From: Watersipora subatra
Lineage: Eukaryota > Bryozoa > Gymnolaemata > Cheilostomatida > Watersiporidae
NCBI RefSeq assembly: GCF_963576615.1
Contig: NC_088708.1
Span: 50,455,196 to 50,519,195 of the forward strand
Reading direction: 5' to 3'
DNA length: 64,000 nucleotides
Shown here piece by piece: positions 48,258 to 59,965 of the stretch (the first letter of the stretch is position 1; every line of letters begins with the position of its first letter). Under the pieces are notes generated by a model. It was not told where the DNA came from. It searched no databases and was given only the letters and a program-made list of their open reading frames with translations. The position numbers and the translations under genes were made by a program.

Positions 48258-48476
48258 ACATGCTGATGTACTTGATGATACAAGATACAGTGTTATAAAC
48301 ATAGATGTTTTGCAAAGCTTCAAGAATTTCAGGTACAGTAGGCACTAGGAGGAATAGTTACTCAGTTTTCGCAAAACACAGACAAGTTATTGCTTTGAAC
48401 ACAATACTAGAGAACTTAGTATTATTCCTAATACAGTTGATCGTAGTATTTAGGAGCTTTCAATTGCTCGAGATCT

Positions 48477-51400
48477 TCAAGTTCTACGAGGTGGTCGAAC
48501 TGTACGAGGTCGTCGAGTTGTACGTGGTTGTCGAGTACGTCGAGTACGCCTGGTTAGACGGGTAGGAGGATTTCGAGTTGGTCTACCAGTAGTAGTACTA
48601 ACGACCTCGGAGTCAGTCTCCTCAATTCGTCTCATCAGTTCCGGTACGGCTCCTGATATGTCAGCAATCTAAAAGTATGCATCAGATGATGTATTTAGCC
48701 ATAATGGTTGATTAACATACTCTAGATGACAGTTGAATTTTGACTGTTACTAGTATGGTATTTCTTGAGAAGTGTAGTGTACAAGTAAGCAAACCTTGCT
48801 TTCAGATAACAATGATTATAAATTACATAGACAGTGATTGAAAAAGCTCGTGGAAAACTTTTAAAGGTACATTTGCACAAATGCCACACCAGATCAGAAA
48901 AATTAAAACTTAGTTTTATTATAAATAATAAAGAAAACATGTTCTCAGTAAGGTTATAACTGTTTGTTTTTTGACCTTAATGCTAGAAATATAAGTCATA
49001 ATTTTAAATGTCAAAGCTTTTCTATCTCTGTAAATCTTATGCTGTTTTATTTTAAAAACTTTATTCATCTTTGTTGATTTCTGTTTTTTCACGACAAACA
49101 ACAGCAAAAAATGTTTATACTAATTGGTTATTCTTTGCCTCAAATGTGTCTACTGTATCTTTTTGAAAATTAAAGCTTATCTTGTAGCAACTAGCCTCTA
49201 ATAGACAGATGTTCAAGTTGAATCTAGACAAGCAATATTCTTAGTAAAATAGTCAGTAGCTGGATCACCTATAATTAGTTAAAGAATTCAGTATGTGGAT
49301 CAAATCTAGCTTTACACACCTATAAAGTTCTAAGTTTGTATCAATTTATAGATTACCTCAATATTGTAATATTGCATAACTGATTTTTATTATCCCACGA
49401 CCACACGAGCGGAGCGGAAGTGTGGGAGTTTTTATGATAAATGCATGTGATAAATACAAAATTATTCATCAACAATGAGACGAACCCTCGTCAAGAAATT
49501 TCATCAAAAAATTTAAGCATCGAAATTTAAAGTCGTTAAAGTATAATAACGATACAAAACACATTTAAACCTATTTAAATATGTTACCAAGTCTTTGTAA
49601 ACCTATGATAATATCTTAAAACTTACCCATCTGATCGGATTATACACAAATAGACAGATTAATTTGAACGAAAATTGCCACAAAAAGCTTGAAAAGCTCG
49701 GTTTAATAAAAGTTAAGACCGAAAATTGAAACGCGAATAAAGCCGTGCGACCGATTGTAGAACTATTTAGCAGTGCGCATTTCACGAGAAAACCGTGCTC
49801 ATTTCATCAGTCTATGGCATTTTTTACTTGTAATCGAATTTATTTGAAGGTTTCTGTAATAAACGTAGACCGTTTGAGGCGTAGACCAATTTACAGGTAC
49901 GAAATTGTGGTACACAGTTTATCAGCCTGTGTTTTTTGTCCAATCACCGAAGGTTTCATTATTTGTACAAGCTAGGGCCGAACTACAACGCCCCTTCATG
50001 ACGAGAACAATTTTTATTTTGCTACAGTTTTATACGCGTGAATGCTCTTATTCGCTTTCTGTTAAAGATCGCTTATCAAAACCATTCTACATTCAACGCA
50101 ACCAACTTTCAAACTGTGTATAGTACACAGTAGCTTGCCATTTTACTTCTAATTTTGCATTTCAGAGTTATAATAAACATATTTCTTTATTGTTGTTGAA
50201 TTACATACATTACAGTAAATTAGGCCTACAGCTTTATAACACTTTTATAACAGCTTTTATTTTGCTGCAGTTTGCAGAAATCTTCGAGACGCATGAACGC
50301 TCATAGGTTTTCTATTATTGCTGTATTACTATATTAACAATATTTGTTATTTTAATAATATCAGTGCATTTTACTTATAATATTGGCCAACATTGCATTT
50401 CTCCTATTGCAAGGGAGAGATATAAACGTGTAATATTTTCCTTTCATTGTTGTTGTTTGTCATGACCAAACACTTTTTAAATAAATTTTCTAAAAACCTA
50501 TATAAATACCACAACTTCTCGATATTGCTACCTATGACGTTTTGAAATGTAAACAAAATTGTGTATTGTTTTTCTATTATTACTATATTAATAAAATTGA
50601 TTATTCTAAGAATATCAGTGCATTTTACTTCTAATATTGGCCAATATTGCATTTCTCCTATTGCAGGGGGAAAATATAAACATCTTTTGCATTCATTATT
50701 GCTTATTGTTGTATATAATAACACCCACACCCAGTACATTACAGCTACCATTGCAGTTATCTTATTGCACTGCAGAGCCATTTGATTGCTAATATTGCAT
50801 TTCTCAACCATCAGTACCCTTTATTTTTTTGCCAATATCTCTGGCCATCTCTTTGGTCATGGGCTGTATGACAGTGGAATTTCTAGTGAAAGTAAAGAAG
50901 TAGGTAAAAGAGTTTAACAATGAACTTTACAGTATCAACTTAGTAATATTCTGTCTTTTCTGCTCACTCATCAGCCTAAACCTTTACAAAAAGTTTAAGT
51001 AGAGTCAGTTTTGTTTACCTGTTGGTTGTTTCGTCCGCCATCTTCCTCACAGTCAAATAGGCAGGTGTCTCGATATGGTTGCGGCACTCGTTCACAGGCC
51101 GAGTCACAAGCCCCTACCTGTCGTTTCTTTCTACCGTTTCCTGGCACTGAAACAAATCAGTAAGTCGTATAATAAACAATTTGTTTTATGGTGGAGTAGA
51201 ATATAGCATTGAATGTCTTGTTAGCGTTTTTTCCATTATTAAATACAAAAATTAATTCTGACTTTGATAAAAGTTTACTACCAGAGGGGCTACAAAAAAT
51301 CTAAAACTGTTTTATAACAGAGTTCATTTTCAATCTAAAACAATAAAATACAAACTTCAGTTTGGTAACAGAAGCAGTCAAAAAGCTGAAAAATTGTAAT

Positions 51401-54400
51401 CCTTTGTACTTCGTTTGATTTACGCTAAACAACTATCAAATAACTTGCTGAGATCTAGAGTCAAATTAAGCGTAGTTTATAAAGTAGTTATTACACCTTA
51501 ATAACTTACTCGACAAGTAGTCATTTGGGCACCCATCGATGAGTAGTCCACAAGAATCGTCGAGAATGCAATGTCCAGTCCTTACAACGATCAGGTAAGT
51601 TGTCCTGCAAAGGGTATTTAACTAATCTTTAGTAGGTAATAAGTTAATAAGAAATTCGCATAAATCATTTTATTGTTGCTCTAGAATTTTAGTCTGGTGA
51701 CTTGATGATGAGCAAAGAGGTACAAATACTCACCATATTTTTCTAATATAGAAAACAGTCAGAGAGTTGAAATCGATTATTCGCACTGTGTTTGGCCACC
51801 AGGGCACAGGAGAAATAAATATCAGCCCTACAAAAGTAAGTGAAAAATAAACATATCAAGTGATTGAAACAGACTTCAAGTGCTAGTGTTACTAGCAGGA
51901 CATCTACTATTCATATAATACTCTGAGTCTCTCTTTCACTCTGAGTTTGTATTGAGTATGTTGAAAGTCAGAGAGTTCATTTTTTTACAGTGGTCCATTT
52001 AGAAAAAAATACCAATGAAATAATCTTCTATCTCTTTAAGAAAATGCAAAAAAATTCGTAGGATGATTTGTGGCACTCGTCTGACCTTGATTTGGACAAA
52101 ACCAACCTGTTTTTGTATAACTAGTTATGGGACCATATGTTTAAACTTACCATGTGTGTTCACAAGAGCATTTGAAGGCTCCAAAGTTAGTTGGGTAGTG
52201 ATAGACCCAGTTCCGGTAATATATCTCACCCTGTTGTTGTGGCTAAAAAATGTTAACTCTATCTGCAAACATAAATACACACGTACAAGTTGATGTGGTA
52301 AAATTTAACAAAATGGAAGTATGGTTTTCTATTGTTTATAGATAAGCCACTAATTTACTTTCTGGTGGTTACACACTTGCATAGCTGTAAAGAATTATGC
52401 TCGAGCGTTTTTTAATTTAAAAAAATACAACTACGCATGCCTTTGAAAGTTTCAAATTCTTAACTGCAATATTTTAGAAAGTTTGTTGCGTTGTAGATAA
52501 ATATAACAGATGCTCCTTGCAATTAAATATTTCCTAACTTTGTATTCAAATTAATATACATCTATTGGTATAAAGTATGCCAATACTTTATACCAAATCA
52601 AAATATAAAATTATTTCCCTGGCAGACGCTGAAAAAATGCTCATGAAACAAAATAATAAACCACATCATAGTCACTAGCAATTCAATTAATACAGCACTT
52701 TCTTGGTTTCAATATACTGAGTTGGTTTGGAGGGAAGAAAGACAGTTACCTTAATAGAAATTTACCAACATCCAGTTCAGTTTTCCCAATTCATTAATAC
52801 AAAAAGTGGAGTTAATTTGTGCCCTAACCATTTTTGTAAAGCCATTAAAACTTCTTTATTAATAACTAATTTAACAGACTTACCTTTATGCCCACAAAGC
52901 CATGTATTTTTAGCATAGTTTTTTTGCTAACAGATCAATGCTAATTAAACAGTGTTTGAAAAGTTGGTATACTGATTAACCAAAGTCCTATGATTTATTA
53001 GTTTATTTTACTACAAACAAATTGTTTTATTGCATGACCATAGGCCTAATTTATCTTTTTATAAAGTAGATACAGAATCAGACAAGCCAAATTTGGACAA
53101 CAATTTTGCGGTAAATAGCAATCATGCTAATGATAACATTTAATCTCACAAGTTCTCTAAATAAAAGATAATTGTGAGTACTTATACTTACCTCATCTAC
53201 GTAAAACGACGAAGTATGGGCAACAAGATCAAAGTATCTGTTATGAAGGTATGTTCTCCATCCATCAGCTGCACAGGTAGTTATACCAGATGTGCCATAC
53301 ACTCTCATATGAGGATCGCCATAAACAACTAGAGTGTGTCTTGGCCAGCACCATGGAGCAGGCTTAGATAAAACAAGGTAGAATATTCTTTAATGTTATA
53401 ATTGATATTATTAACTAAGAATTTATATAAAATATTAGTTTTAGACAATATTAGATAATATGTAAAACAAACCTGTGAGCTCACTGCCACTATTCCAAAG
53501 GAAAGGAGCACTAAAAGAAAACAATAATAGATCAGTTTAGCCTGAGAATCAACAACAGCTTCGGCAATATGCGTAAATACAAACCATCTTTATTCATCAG
53601 AAGACCTTTGTTATTTAATGTTTTAAATTTATAAGAAATTTTTATGTAAGTTTACTTCTGTGGTGCTTATACTGAGTTGTTTGTGCATAAAACTCTATAT
53701 ATGTATAAATCTCAACGCTTGCTAGTCTTGTGTTGGCCTGTCTGTAGTTATGGCAATAAAGTTTGATGAATGACAACCTGCTGAGCACTAGATTAGAGCT
53801 TTGAACCTCCAGTTCTGTATACAGGCATTAATCCAATACACCACGCTGTTCAACTGGCTATACTATAGAATAAATTGTGCGCATACTTATTAAACCTGTC
53901 AATGTTTCATAGCTTCACTCCTCACACTTCATCTAATAATATGCGTAAAGCCATACTAGAAAAAAATTATGTGTTCAGACGCGAAAATAAAACGCTTAAG
54001 CTTACGTTGCCAGTAAGACTAATGCAATCAGTATAGTGCTGTAGTAGGCACTGCCGCTGGACCGCTGTATAAATTACACAGAAATAAACACTTTGATAAC
54101 CGAATATACAATGTTAACAATGTTTTCATCTTTATTAAAGATCTAAAATTAAAACAGTGTACTTAAATAATCCTAATCATATATAACTTTGATTAGGATT
54201 TTCTATAGTGATACACTTGCAGTAATTATTTTACAAAAACAAATAGAAGAGTATCAACCTCCAACAACTATAGTAACATCAAACTCATTGAGACAACAGG
54301 TTAGCAAAAATAATAATTTTCTTAAGGTAATCTATGACAAGGAGTAAAACTGCCATGATGCTGCACTAGAGCTTCAATTTAAAAACTGTGTTGATAGAAG

Positions 54401-54493
54401 TATTCATAAGCTGGTTTAAAGTATTAGAATTAACTATGATTTATAAAAAGTTTAATTCTTACCAGTGAGTAGAGCAACTCTGGAGAGTGACAT
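48477..54493 (-). CDS. Secreted RGM C-terminal-like protein B (8 exons, 286 aa)
   Basis: Minus-strand exons in order: 54463-54493, 53473-53510, 53192-53362, 52151-52262, 51734-51827, 51510-51604, 51019-51146, 48477-48668 (861 nt). All introns are GT-AG. Seven of the eight exons match gene A in phase and six in exact length; exon 5 is 6 nt longer. Signal peptide 1-23, WCWP at 27-30, GDPH at 38-41, SLTVFYIRKIWTTYLIVVR as in RGM C-termini, RKKR at 186-189, and the Cys pairs ACDSAC and CLFDC. All nine cysteines of gene A are kept. The last exon differs: after about residue 248 it becomes an Arg/Thr/Pro tail (TRRTRRTRQPR and similar) with 15 Arg in the last 35 residues and no acidic residues. No GPI signal or RGM N-terminal domain. 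Intron 7 (2350 bp) is enlarged by a Helentron copy. Confidence 0.85.
49393..50886 (+). mobile_element. Helentron/Helitron-like element, copy 2, in intron 7 of gene B
   Basis: Same termini as copy 1 (TCCCACGACC start, ATTTCTAG end), 1494 bp, antisense to the host gene. No helicase frame. It has an internal imperfect duplication (about 50305-50480 and 50562-50710) containing ATATCAGTGCATTTTACTT. It makes up most of the intron. Confidence 0.8.
53775..53870 (-). mobile_element. tRNA-like SINE head in intron 1 of gene B
   Basis: On the minus strand an A-box-like GTGGTGTATTGG and a B-box-like AGGTTCAAAGCTC are at tRNA spacing. The cloverleaf is not intact. Sense to the host gene. Confidence 0.45.
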
Positions 54494-54557
54494 CTTCAGT
54501 TATAAGGTCTATTATAGAACTAGACTTCAAGTGTGAAGGTGTACAGTTTTCTTCTTC

Positions 54558-54564
54558 TTTTATA
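54558..54564 (-). promoter_or_regulatory. TATA box of RGM-like gene B
   Basis: TATAAAA in context GCTATAAAAGAAG, 65 bp before the ATG at 54493, matching the layout of gene A. Confidence 0.7.
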
Positions 54565-54744
54565 GCAGAAAAGAGACTATAAATAAAGATTAGGTTTACT
54601 CAGCCAATCACATGCCAGGCCTATGCAATAAGTTTTAAAATTGGTCAACCGTAAAAATTGTTATTAGGATTTCTAACAAACTATAAATGTCAAACTCACA
54701 GCACCCGTTTGATATGCTTTTTGTTTTTTAAACAGATACGTTAG

Positions 54745-54868
54745 ATTTTGTGTCCTAGATTGTGTAATATTTTAATGTGTGTAGATCTTTAGCATTACTA
54801 CAAACATTGTGTCCTAAACAGCGTAATATTTTTAATGTCTGTAGATCTTTAGCATTACTACAAACATT
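54745..54868. repeat. Two-copy tandem repeat, about 59 bp
   Basis: TTGTGTCCTA followed by GTGTAATATTTT-like and TAGATCTTTAGCATTACTAC, repeated twice upstream of gene B. Confidence 0.85.
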
Positions 54869-55094
54869 GTGCAGACTTGTAGCAATCTTAACTATTTCAG
54901 CAAATGATCTGTAGTTATCAACTTGGTCCAAAATGAATCAAATAGAAATACGATAGGCTGCTGAACACTGGAAATTGAATAAAAAATGCTAATATGCAGT
55001 AATCATGCAAAATATTTGAAACAAACTATAAGCAAGGTATCGCGTGTTTACCAGGATTTGAAAAGGATGCTGCTAGATGAATTTATTAAAACAA

Positions 55095-55320
55095 ATGACA
55101 TGCAGAATAGACCAAGTGTACTATGTATTAAAAGACACTATGTACAGGATATGATAAGGTGCCATGTATTGGGACAGATTGTGTACATAATATAACAAGG
55201 TGTTATGCATAAAGACAGACTATGTATAGAACTTAAGAAGGTGTTATGTATCAAAAGGAATATAATAAAGGTGTTATGTATTAAGGCACACGATGTATGG
55301 AATATAATAAAATGGTGCAA
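55095..55320. repeat. Imperfect minisatellite, about 45-50-bp unit
   Basis: Four to five diverged units containing AAGGTGTTATGTAT and an ACAGACTATGTA-like stretch. Open frames on both strands are by-products. Confidence 0.7.
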
Positions 55321-55551
55321 GTTTAATAATTTGTTGACACTTGTCTACAATTATAGCACTAGCTTTGTAGCATGTTTATTATATAGAGGCAAGGAGTTAC
55401 ACTCTTACTGATCTACTGATTGACTTTATTCCAACAAGTCAATAGTTTTGAATAAATGTTTAGGATCTATTAACAAATTGTAGCACTGACGTATATTTCT
55501 CCTTCAAATAAAGGAAATCCACATTCTTTGTATAAATTGTAAGCTTTCTAA

Positions 55552-56736
55552 TCCCACGAGCAAACACGAGTGAGGCGATTGTTTGGGAGATTTATGATAA
55601 ACGCATATGTGCACACAACTCACAAAAATTATTCATCAACGGCTGTCGCAAACCCTTGTACCGAAATCTCATCAAAAAATTTAACCATTTTTCAATGGAG
55701 TCCTTTAAGTATAATAACAATACAAAACACATATAAACCTACTTAAATATGTTACCAAGTCTTTATGATTTGTAGAAAATTTCCTAAACCTTACCCATCT
55801 GATCGGATTATACATAAATAGACAGATTAATTTGGCCTAAAATCGCGATTGAAACTTTGACAAGCTATTTTTAATCAAATTTAGACCGGTCAACGAATGC
55901 ACATAAAGCCGATTATAAACATTATGTTACATAAACCATTATGTTGTTTGCATTTCACGAGAAAAAAGTGCACATTACACCAGTCTATGGCATTGTCCAA
56001 TTGCTGAAGGTTTCTGTAATTAACGTAAAAGTACTGAACAATAATCGTTTCTTCTTTGCTGATTTTAAAGTAGGTAACTGACATTTTGGGCATTTATAAT
56101 GAGTACTTTGGTATTCCAACTGATGTCCAAAGCAGTGAAAGTAAAGGAAATGACGCTGATATTTTTTTAACAATTTTTATAAGACTATTACAGTGTTTAA
56201 TTATAAGAATAATTATTCGATTTTATAAGATTTAATTATAAGAATAATCATTCGAATTTACAAGATCGAAGTATATAGTGACCGATGTTGGGCAATATGT
56301 TACTGTTATTATTTTTTCTAAATAATTTTGTTAAATAGATTTTCTAAAAATCTAGATAAATATCCCAACTTCTTAATATTGGTTGCTATGACATTTTGAA
56401 ATGTAAACAAAATTGTGCATTGGTTTTTTATTATTACTGTATTACTATATTAAAAATATTGGTTATTCTAATAATATCAGTGCATTTTACTTCTAATATT
56501 GCATTTCTCCTATTGCAGGGAAAAGATAAAAACGGGTAATCTTTTCCTTTCATTATTGCTGTTTGTTGTACATAATAACACCCAGTACAGTACAGCTACC
56601 ATTGCAGCTACGATTGCAATTATCCTATTGCATTGCAGTGCCATTTGACTGCTAATATTGCATTTCTCAACCATCAGTGCCCTTTTTTTTCTCAATATCA
56701 CTTTGATCGTGGGCTGTATGACAGGGGAATTTCTAG
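55552..56736 (+). mobile_element. Helentron/Helitron-like element, copy 3
   Basis: 1185 bp, starts TCCCACGAGC after an A and ends ATTTCTAG before a T. The interior matches copy 2 and is non-coding. It lies about 1 kb upstream of gene B's promoter, in the same orientation as the other two. Confidence 0.8.
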
Positions 56737-58045
56737 TTTTATCATTGCGGAGAACTAAAAATTCTGGCAATTCATTTCGCCAATGTTCAAAAGTATTTCA
56801 AAACATGTTATTGCATCTATTAAACTCTGACTTGCTGTACTGGAGTATTTACTTCCAATAAAGCTTCAACTTCTCTAATCGTAAAATACATATTTCTTCT
56901 GTTATACTGGTCATGTTATAATGAGAGAAATGTCGGTTATTTGAGTGCACAGCAAGGTATGGCTTCTCTAAATCTTAACTGTCAGATTTAATTACAATAA
57001 TAACAATAAACTGCGTTTCGATCTTTCTAACACTAGCGCTGTACAAGCGCCATGATTAGCCAGTCAAGCACCAATCATTCTTCAGTATTTTCAGGATTTG
57101 GAAAACATTTTAACTATTTCTGTAGACTTTGATAGCATTTTAGAGGTAACCATGGAAATGGCTCGTTGGTGTTTTGAAAAAGGATATTATCTTTTTTAAT
57201 TGAGTTTTTCCGGATGCAGATCCTTAGTCATTCAAAGACTTGCAAAGCCTTCAGTAATTGTGAAATGTTTTTACAACAGTGGAAAGGTGAACGATCATTG
57301 GATTTTTTAATTTCAGTTAAAGCTACACAGAGATTCGTTGTCCTTTTTTCCAGTATCTTTAACATCCATGTTTTATGTGTTCATGAAACAGCTCTTAGAA
57401 ATAACAAAGTAAAAAAAAACTAATTATTTGAATTTTTTTTAAAGAAAAATTAATAATTTTGTGTTTTTGATAATGATTCAAATTTTTTAACATAACTCAT
57501 AAATAACCTTTTACAATGGTAACAAATACAGCTAGGTTAGTTTTTTTTACTTCACTGCACTAATGACTGTGTTTAGCCCTTTTCCAGCAACCCTATAGTT
57601 TTTCAATAAGTTTCTTTTGACTAACCCAATGACTTAGTTTTAATCCAAACGGTTTCACAAAAAGAGAAAACGACTTATCGGCTCTGTTGTTAATTTCTTA
57701 GTGCACATACTAAATAGACATTTATTTCATAAATATAACATTATTTTATCAAAGACGTTTGTTGTTCACAATATGTCCTGTATTTTAGCTGTTATTACTC
57801 TTCAATTACTAAAATACTCCATGTTTTAGACTATTTATGAAGTAGAGTTTAGTAAACCATTTAGCCAGAGTTTTGCTTCATTGAGAATAGTTAATTGTTA
57901 ATAGTAGTTGTTTGTTGACTGAAGGACAACTCTTAGTCTAGTTTTGTTTTATTAAAGAGCAAATGAACAAAGATGGTGAACATAACTGAAAACATCAAAT
58001 CTATTCAAATTTGAAGAATACGTACATAACGATTCGATATCAAAT
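56737..58045. other. Intergenic, nothing recognised
   Basis: AT-rich sequence with no supported gene or repeat. Confidence 0.5.
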
Positions 58046-58047
58046 TA

Positions 58048-59965
58048 CAGATGATATCCATTACACAAAATGTACAAACCATCTGGTTTCTTTTTAATAG
58101 GACGTAAATGGCTCACAGGCCGAAGGCAATAGCAGAAATATACCACTCTGCATCATACATTGTCATAAACTGGCTACCAGAGGTTCATACTCTTTGCACT
58201 ATGCATTGCACTATTAATAAAATTGGGTAAATGAACAGAAGGAGCAGGTACTACAATGAGCTCAGATGCTAGGCAGCTGGTCTCATGTAGGGCATTACCT
58301 TATTATTGATTTTATTTATTATGCAACAAACATGCTGCCATGTTAAATATAATGACTTTAATCTATTATTTTGCAACATTTAGTGATTCATTAGCTCATT
58401 GAACTTTTGAATGTCATATAATGACAGGATTTTTAAATTCGCTGCCCAATAAGTGCTAACGCAACAGGTACACTGCTCCGCTGCAGGACACAAAAATCAC
58501 TACCTTTAAAGATAACCCTTTGAAATTTATGTTAATGAAACCCATAAAAAATATATCTCATTAGAGCTATAGCCAACAGTTTTTATGCTCTTGCTTTGTT
58601 GACGAGCAGTTGAAGTTTTGCTCTAGTGATAATCTGAAGAAGTGGTCTATATTCAAGTCTCGCTGATTTGTATGCATTATTTGCTGTTTGCACATACAAG
58701 TATTGGAAACTAAAGCATAGACAGCGCTACACCAAGTAATAGAAGTTTCATATATGCACTTTGCGAACACCATGCTAAAGATTTGTAATCAGCAAATATA
58801 CATTTATGTAAGGTTCGAATAAAGTACTGCCTTTAAGTTTATGCACAACTCTGCTGAAGGCTATGTAGCATACTCATAATTAAGAAATGAAGTGCTTGTG
58901 AGATATTGCGGCAAAGCATAATTTTCAATTAGCAGGTGTTTGATAGGCTAAGATGTCAGCACACTACTGATCATTGTCTAGAATGAACAAGGAAATAAGT
59001 TTCACTTCATCAGTCAGCTGATTATCTTGAAATATGTAAGATATGGTAAAATACCACATGTCTAAGCTATGGCCACGCTGCCTAGCAACCTGTCAATAAT
59101 GTCTTCACATATCATTAATAACATGTAAGATGGCAAGGTGACAAGCTCATAATCAGTGACTCTCAAGACAAATATGCATTCACTCATTTACTGGTCTAAA
59201 TCCGTGCTCATGTGTAGAGTAGAGTTCCTTTCGCTAAATCTGCTAAAGTTTGTAGCTAAAGCAGTTATGATTTTATGACCAAAGTTCTTGCAAAAAAGAC
59301 AAAGCAACTAGAAACTGACTTTTGCTATCTAGTTTTATTGGAGCTCAGCCTAACTTTTATATCGGCTACAAAGATTTTTGGTACAATTGCATGCCATCAG
59401 CCACAGCAAAAGATCACTTAGCTTATTGTTACAAAACACAATTTCAATCTTACGGTAACACTTTTCACTTATAAGATTGAACACAAACTGAATATTCTAC
59501 CAAGTTAAATTTTAAAAGAACAAAACATTAACAATATGGGGATGATAACACAACCAAAATAATTTTTTTATAGCTGTCCCAAGTTAAGAAACACTTTATT
59601 TTTTTGAGTTTGCTAAATCTGTTTTGCCATGGTCACTAATTAAATATTTTTAAACTCATTTTCAACTTTTATTACTTTACACTAGCTAATACTAGTTTTA
59701 TGCATTTATATATAAAATTAAACGTATATACAATTGTAATTTTATATTTAGTTTCTATTGAAACTCTAGAAGCCTAAAGATTGTTTGAACTCTTGCGTCT
59801 CATTAGCTCTTTCTCTGATGAAGTTAAGTTAGCATATGTTTAATATGTTTACAGCAACAGGTGCTTTCAAGTCTCTAATAACACTGATGTGAACACTTTA
59901 TGAAACTCTAAGTCATGTGATAGATAACTACAAACATATAAAAACTGCTGCTATGGTTATAAAAT
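58048..59965. repeat. Segmental duplication, copy 1 (about 1.9 kb)
   Basis: Aligns along nearly its whole length, in the same orientation, with 62100-64000. Shared blocks include GAAATATACCACTCTGCAT, GAGGTTCATACTCTTTGCAC and CTGCCTAGCAACCTGTCAAT. No coding frame is shared by both copies. Confidence 0.88.

Noticed and set aside
48305-48565. Plus-strand 86-residue frame
   Set aside because: Its right half is antisense to the real last exon of RGM-like gene B; its repeats mirror the Arg/Thr codons.
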